This document shows, piece after piece, positions 59,623-63,065 of a stretch of DNA of 63,065 nt. The DNA lies in contig NZ_JAHTIK010000001.1 of NCBI RefSeq assembly GCF_025655475.1, positions 5,781,325-5,844,389 on the forward strand. Direction: 5' to 3'. A program made the translations under genes and the position numbers. The notes under the pieces were generated by a model. It had not been told where the DNA came from. It did no database searches and was given only the letters and a program-made list of their open reading frames with translations. This stretch comes from Kitasatospora sp. DSM 101779. Lineage in GTDB: Bacteria; Actinomycetota; Actinomycetes; Streptomycetales; Streptomycetaceae. Every line of letters begins with the position of its first letter. Within the stretch, counting starts at the first letter, position 1.

Positions 59623-60645
59623 TCAGGGCGCGGTGACCGCGGCGAGGATGCGGTCGCGCAGCGGGGTCAGCCGGCTGCCGCTGAAGCCGTGGTACACCGC
59701 ATTGGTGAGCAGGACGGCGTAGCGGCCGAGCCCGGGGGAGAGGTAGAGGCTGGTGCCGGTGTAGCCGTGGTGGTAGGCGGCGCCGGTGTCGGTGACCAGC
59801 CAGCCCAGCCCGCGCGAGCGGCCGGCCTCGACGGCGATCTGCGGCCGCAGGCTGGCGGTGAGCCACGGGTCGCCCGCGGTCAGCAGGTGCTCGGCGAAGA
59901 CGGCGAGGTCGGCGGCGGTGGAGAACACCCCGGCGTGGCCGGCGATCCCGTTCAGCAGGGCCGCGTTGGGGTCGTGCGGGATGCCCCAGGTGCGCGGTGC
60001 GCCGCGCAGCCGCTGTTCGGTCGGCGCCACCTCGGGCGAGCGGCGCAGCGGGCCGAACTCGGTCCGGTGCATGCCCAGTTCACGCCAGTAGCGGTCGCCG
60101 AGGGCGTCCAGCGGGCTGCCGTGGGCGTCGGCGAGCAGCAGCCCGAGCAGTACGTAGCCGCGGTTGATGTAGCGGTGTTCGGTGCCGGGAGTGGCCACCA
60201 GCTGTTCGGCGCAGAGGAGTTCGGCGAGCGGGCGGTCGAGGTGCAGGTAGCGGTCCAGCCGGGTCTCGGGCTGCAGGCCGGCGCTGTGCGCGAGCAACTG
60301 CCGCGCGGTCAGCCATCCTCCGGGAGAGGGGAGTTGCGGGAAGCGGGCGCGCAGCGGCTCGTCCAGGTCGAGCAGGCCGGCGGCCAGGGCGCGGCCGGTG
60401 AGCGCCCAGGTGGCGGCGATCTTGGTGAGTGAGGCGAGGTCGTAGCGGGTGCGGTCGTCGGGTGCGGCCGGACCGCACTCGGGGGCGACGGCGCCGCGGG
60501 CGGCCACGGTGCGGCCCGCCGCCTCCGTGCTGTCGGCGGTGCCGAGGACGAGCACGCCGCCGGGGACACCGCGGTCCAGGACGGCGTGGTCGAGGGCGTC
60601 GGCGAGGGCGGCCGCGGCCGCGGGTGTCCAGGGGGTGGTGGTCAC
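59623..60645 (-). CDS. Beta-lactamase-related serine hydrolase
   Basis: A 340-residue class C beta-lactamase/AmpH-like protein. The nucleophile motif SxxK is SLTK near residue 72, the YxN motif is YIN near 159 and the third motif is GYTGTS. No signal peptide is apparent, so it is probably an intracellular esterase or peptidase. GTG start. Confidence 0.86.
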   Translation of the reverse strand: MTTTPWTPAAAAALADALDHAVLDRGVPGGVLVLGTADSTEAAGRTVAARGAVAPECGPAAPDDRTRYDLASLTKIAATWALTGRALAAGLLDLDEPLRARFPQLPSPGGWLTARQLLAHSAGLQPETRLDRYLHLDRPLAELLCAEQLVATPGTEHRYINRGYVLLGLLLADAHGSPLDALGDRYWRELGMHRTEFGPLRRSPEVAPTEQRLRGAPRTWGIPHDPNAALLNGIAGHAGVFSTAADLAVFAEHLLTAGDPWLTASLRPQIAVEAGRSRGLGWLVTDTGAAYHHGYTGTSLYLSPGLGRYAVLLTNAVYHGFSGSRLTPLRDRILAAVTAP

Positions 60646-60744
60646 GTGCGTCCTCCGTTCCCGGTGGAGCGGATCAGGTCGTACGGGTGGTACCTACCCG
60701 CGTACGGGCGTCCGCTCCCCGGTCACCGGTTCCCCGGCCCGGTA

Positions 60745-61143
60745 CTACCCCTGACCGGCCGACAGCTTCTCCAGGGCGCGCACCGCCCGCTCGGCGTCGG
60801 CGGCCGGCACGAACAGGTGGTCGTGGTGGAAGCCGGCGGCGACGTTGCAGCTGATGCCGTGCTCGGCGAGCGCGGTGGCGACCGCGGCGGTGAGGCCGAC
60901 CGCCTCCAGCGCGGAGTGGACCCGCAGGGTGATCCAGCCGGCGACGAACTCGTAGTGCAGTCCGAGCGAGTCCGCCTCCTCCTGCGGCACCACGACCGTG
61001 ACGCCCTCCTCCTCGGCGACGGTGACCACCGGGCGCAGACCGGGCGGCACCCTGCCGGGCAGGGTGCAGTACACGTACCGTCCCGGGTTCAGCGCGGGGT
61101 GCAGCCCGGCGAGCAGGGCGGAGAGGTCTCGTTCGGCGGCCAT
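60745..61143 (-). CDS. ACT-domain protein
   Basis: A 132-residue protein with two ACT-like halves (DUF2241/ACT_7 type), including LRVHSALEAVGLTAAVATAL and CNVAAGFHHDHLFVP. Such small proteins are thought to bind amino acids. Role unknown. Confidence 0.82.
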   Translation of the reverse strand: MAAERDLSALLAGLHPALNPGRYVYCTLPGRVPPGLRPVVTVAEEEGVTVVVPQEEADSLGLHYEFVAGWITLRVHSALEAVGLTAAVATALAEHGISCNVAAGFHHDHLFVPAADAERAVRALEKLSAGQG

Positions 61144-61341
61144 GGCGCCACCGTAGTGCGTGGCCCGGCCTGCGGGGCGTCCCGCCGGCCGCCGGTGTGT
61201 CGCCGCTCGGCGCAGCGGGGATGACACCAGGTCACGGTGCCGGCGCCCGTGGCCGGGGACGCGACTGCGCCGGGCGGAGGCGGCGCGCCGGGGTGCGGTT
61301 GCGCCGTCCGCCCGGCGCACCGGGTGGATCCCGCGCGGGAC

Positions 61342-61707
61342 TCAGGCGGCGGTCCGCTCCAGGCTGCGGGCCCGGGACAGCCAGCCGGCGAACAGCTCCG
61401 CGTCGACCTCGTCGGCGGCTCGGAGCTTGACCGAGGCCATGGTCCGCGAGCCGGGCGCGAGCCGGCCGGAGGGGTCGGCGATCTCCTGGCCGCACCAGAA
61501 GCCGAAGGTCAGGTGGCTGCCGTACGACTTGACGAAGCAGACCGGGTTCTTGCCCGGGGCGGCTCCCAGGCTCCACACGGGGTGGCCGTGCCAGACGGCG
61601 CCGGCGCCGGGCAGGGCCGCCTCGACGAGCGGCAGGAGCAGGTCGGCGATGTCGCGCTGGGCGGCGGGCAGGGAGTCCAGGTACTGGGCGACGGTGGTGG
61701 TGGGCAT
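61342..61707 (-). CDS. DUF1801 family protein
   Basis: A 121-residue protein: VAQYLDSLPAAQRDIADLLLPLV, AVWHGHPVWSLG and HLTFGFWCG are typical of the DUF1801/YdhG-like fold. Function unknown. Its upstream region contains a hexanucleotide repeat. Confidence 0.8.
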   Translation of the reverse strand: MPTTTVAQYLDSLPAAQRDIADLLLPLVEAALPGAGAVWHGHPVWSLGAAPGKNPVCFVKSYGSHLTFGFWCGQEIADPSGRLAPGSRTMASVKLRAADEVDAELFAGWLSRARSLERTAA

Positions 61708-61721
61708 GTCGATCGTCCTTC

Positions 61722-61763
61722 GGGTGCGGGTGCGGGTGCGGGTGCGGGTGCGGATGCGGGTGC
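61722..61763. repeat. Hexanucleotide tandem repeat
   Basis: Seven copies of GGGTGC, one with a single change (GGATGC), directly upstream of the DUF1801 gene and within its leader. It could vary in copy number by slippage. Confidence 0.88.
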
Positions 61764-61810
61764 GGGGGCGGCGGCGGGTGCCGTGGCAGGGTCGGTCGGT
61801 GCGGGGGCGG

Positions 61811-62509
61811 TCAGCGGAGGCGGTCCGCGGCGACGGCGGAGACCCAGACCATCGCGGTGATGGCGCCGATCGCCAGGGTGAGCGAGCCGGCCGGGCCGCC
61901 GGTCATGGCCCACCCGTCACCGATCAGCAGGGCGGTGCCGGCGGCGCGGGAGGCCACGGCGCGGCCGCGGCTGCCGGTGCGGGCGAAGTGGCGGCCGAGC
62001 ACGTAGCAGGCGGCGATCAGGGCGGTGAAGGAGACCGTGCCGGCCAGCAGGTGTCCGACGGCGTGCCAACTCAGGCTCGGCGGCATGCTGTCGGGCGTGC
62101 CCACCGGGAATCCGCCGGCCGGATCCATGACGAGCGCGCCGGCGGCGATCACGCCCAGGCCGTAGGTACGGACGAGGCGGGGTGCCCAGCGGCCGCCGGG
62201 CTTGCCCGCGAGGGTGCGGCGCAGTCCGGCCGCCCCGGCGACGGTCAGGGCGCCGGCGATCAGGAAGTTCGTGATCTGCAGCCAGCCGAGGCCGCCGTTG
62301 CTCAAAGCGCTCAGCGGGTGGCGGGTGAGGTCGAATCCCGTGCGGGTGGCGGCCTGGGTCAGTGCGACCGCGGCCCAGAGCGGGCCGGCGACCGCTCCGC
62401 AGAGCAGCAGGGCGCGGACACCCGGAGCGCCGCCGGCCGCGCCGCGGGTGCGGTCGGCGCCGGCGGCGTGGTCGGTACGGACGGGTGCGACGGTGGGTGC
62501 GGCGGTCAT
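61811..62509 (-). CDS. DUF998 membrane protein
   Basis: A 232-residue membrane protein with about six predicted helices; HPLSALSNGGLGWLQITNF and SWHAVGHLLAG are typical of DUF998. Divergent from the YCII gene across a large inverted repeat. Function unknown. Confidence 0.82.
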   Translation of the reverse strand: MTAAPTVAPVRTDHAAGADRTRGAAGGAPGVRALLLCGAVAGPLWAAVALTQAATRTGFDLTRHPLSALSNGGLGWLQITNFLIAGALTVAGAAGLRRTLAGKPGGRWAPRLVRTYGLGVIAAGALVMDPAGGFPVGTPDSMPPSLSWHAVGHLLAGTVSFTALIAACYVLGRHFARTGSRGRAVASRAAGTALLIGDGWAMTGGPAGSLTLAIGAITAMVWVSAVAADRLR

Positions 62510-62540
62510 GGCGGTTCCTCCGGGCGGTGGGTGCCGAGCT

Positions 62541-62626
62541 GTTCTGCCACCACGTCGACTCGCCGATGTGACAGGGAACGGAGGCTGTTCCCTGTCACAT
62601 CGCCTCGTTCGACGTGGTGGCAGAAC
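62541..62626. promoter_or_regulatory. Nested inverted repeat / mirrored divergent promoters
   Basis: Outer arms 62541-62558 and 62609-62626 (18 bp, perfect) and inner arms 62564-62579 and 62587-62602 (16 bp, perfect) surround a 7-bp centre. Each strand thus reads GTTCCCTGTCACATCG followed by TCGACGTGGTGG outward toward one of the divergent genes. TGTCAC is the -35 type of some ECF sigma factors. Confidence 0.8.
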
Positions 62627-62670
62627 AAGATCGCGGCGCCGCAGGCCCCGCCGGACCGAGGAGAGACCCC

Positions 62671-62994
62671 ATGCGCTTCCTGATGACCACCAAGCCGACC
62701 GACGCGGCCCCCGACGAGAAGCTCTTCGCCGAGATGGGCGCGTTCATCGAGGAGCTGACCGCGGCCGGCGTGCTGCTGGCGACCGGCGGCCTGGAGCCGG
62801 GCGGCGTCCGCCTGGTCTCCTCCGGCGACGAGATCACCGTCACCGACGGGCCGTACACCGAGGCGAAGGAGGCCGTGGCCGGCTTCGCGCTGGTCGAGGT
62901 CCGCTCCAAGGAGGAGGCGATCGAGCTGGCTCGCCGTTTCCGCAGGATCGTCGGCGACGGCGAGAGCATCGTCCAGCAGGTCTTCGGGCCCTGA
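62671..62994 (+). CDS. YCII/DGPF-domain protein
   Basis: A 107-residue protein with MRFLMTTKPTD at the N-terminus and the DGPYTEAKE signature of the YCII (DGPF) family, which is linked to ECF42-type sigma factors in actinobacteria. The ATG is chosen for the family N-terminus and a GAGGAG site. Role unknown. Confidence 0.87.
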   Translation: MRFLMTTKPTDAAPDEKLFAEMGAFIEELTAAGVLLATGGLEPGGVRLVSSGDEITVTDGPYTEAKEAVAGFALVEVRSKEEAIELARRFRRIVGDGESIVQQVFGP

Positions 62995-63065
62995 CCGCCC
63001 CCTGACCGCCCCGCCCCCTGACCGCCCCCCGGGCCGCCCCCTGACCGCCCCCCTGGCCGCCCCCC
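62995..63065. repeat. Low-complexity C-rich imperfect repeat
   Basis: Imperfect repeats of CCCTGACCGCC fill the last 70 bp after the YCII stop and run out of the window. Confidence 0.75.

Noticed and set aside
61722..61763. Possible CRISPR or VNTR array
   Set aside because: Units are 6 bp with no spacers; a simple tandem repeat only. No CRISPR array is present in the window.

Overview
The window is very GC-rich actinobacterial DNA, most likely from Streptomyces or Kitasatospora (Streptomycetaceae). The left flank (about 1-8030) is core genome: Nif3-like protein, C4 zinc-ribbon coiled-coil protein, RNase H/phosphatase fusion, YaaA, an RNB-domain ribonuclease, an MFS pump and the RNase P RNA gene rnpB with its terminator. 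The right flank (about 55960-63065) is ordinary chromosome: a DUF2975/XRE pair, a PucR-type regulator, a secreted lipase, a serine hydrolase, and ACT, DUF1801, DUF998 and YCII proteins.

Between them (8517-55383) lies one large biosynthetic gene cluster, nearly all on the minus strand. It carries the parts of an aminocoumarin-angucyclinone hybrid of the simocyclinone type. (1) An aromatic type II PKS with angucycline tailoring: KSalpha, CLF, ACP, C9-type ketoreductase, didomain aromatase/cyclase, JadI/UrdF-type cyclase, two FAD monooxygenases (one PgaE/UrdE-like), an SDR and a flavin reductase. (2) An aminocoumarin module: C-A-PCP NRPS with a dead C domain, MbtH, P450, a NovJ/NovK-like SDR pair with one degenerate member, a NovL/SimL-like amide synthetase and an FADH2 halogenase. 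(3) Deoxysugar genes: 2,3-dehydratase, 3-ketoreductase, UrdR-like 4-ketoreductase, aldo/keto reductase and a UrdGT2-like glycosyltransferase. The NDP-glucose synthase and 4,6-dehydratase are not in the window. (4) A second carrier-protein/KS set: KS, a KS-like subunit with the active Cys replaced, ACP, a KASIII-like enzyme and a degenerate KASIII-like partner. A carotenoid-oxygenase-like protein and an aldehyde dehydrogenase also belong here. No modular type I PKS is present, so this set is the best candidate for building an acyl linker. (5) A BAHD-type acyltransferase, two phosphopantetheinyl transferases, acyl-CoA carboxylase beta and epsilon subunits and a type II thioesterase. (6) Export and control: a SimX-like MFS pump divergent from a SimR-like TetR repressor with palindromic operators between them, a Na+/H+ antiporter, a MarR protein and an orphan OmpR-type regulator.

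The strongest regulatory signal is a promoter module found seven times upstream of cluster transcription units. It has two TAG-headed repeats exactly 11 bp apart, a TTG-type -35 beginning exactly 14 bp after the proximal TAG, a 17-bp spacer, and a -10 that is GAGGCT (five sites), GAAGCT (one) or TATGAT (one). The orphan response regulator lacks this module and has two consensus-like promoters of its own, so it is the leading candidate activator. Two pairs of these promoters are near-copies of each other, and one copy includes the last codons of a gene it neighbours elsewhere, which suggests promoter duplication during cluster assembly.

The implied transcription units, all on the minus strand, are: 10733-8517; 19526-11831; 21176-19651; 37354-21847 (16 genes); 47422-37614 (11 genes); 48924-47569; 55383-53890.
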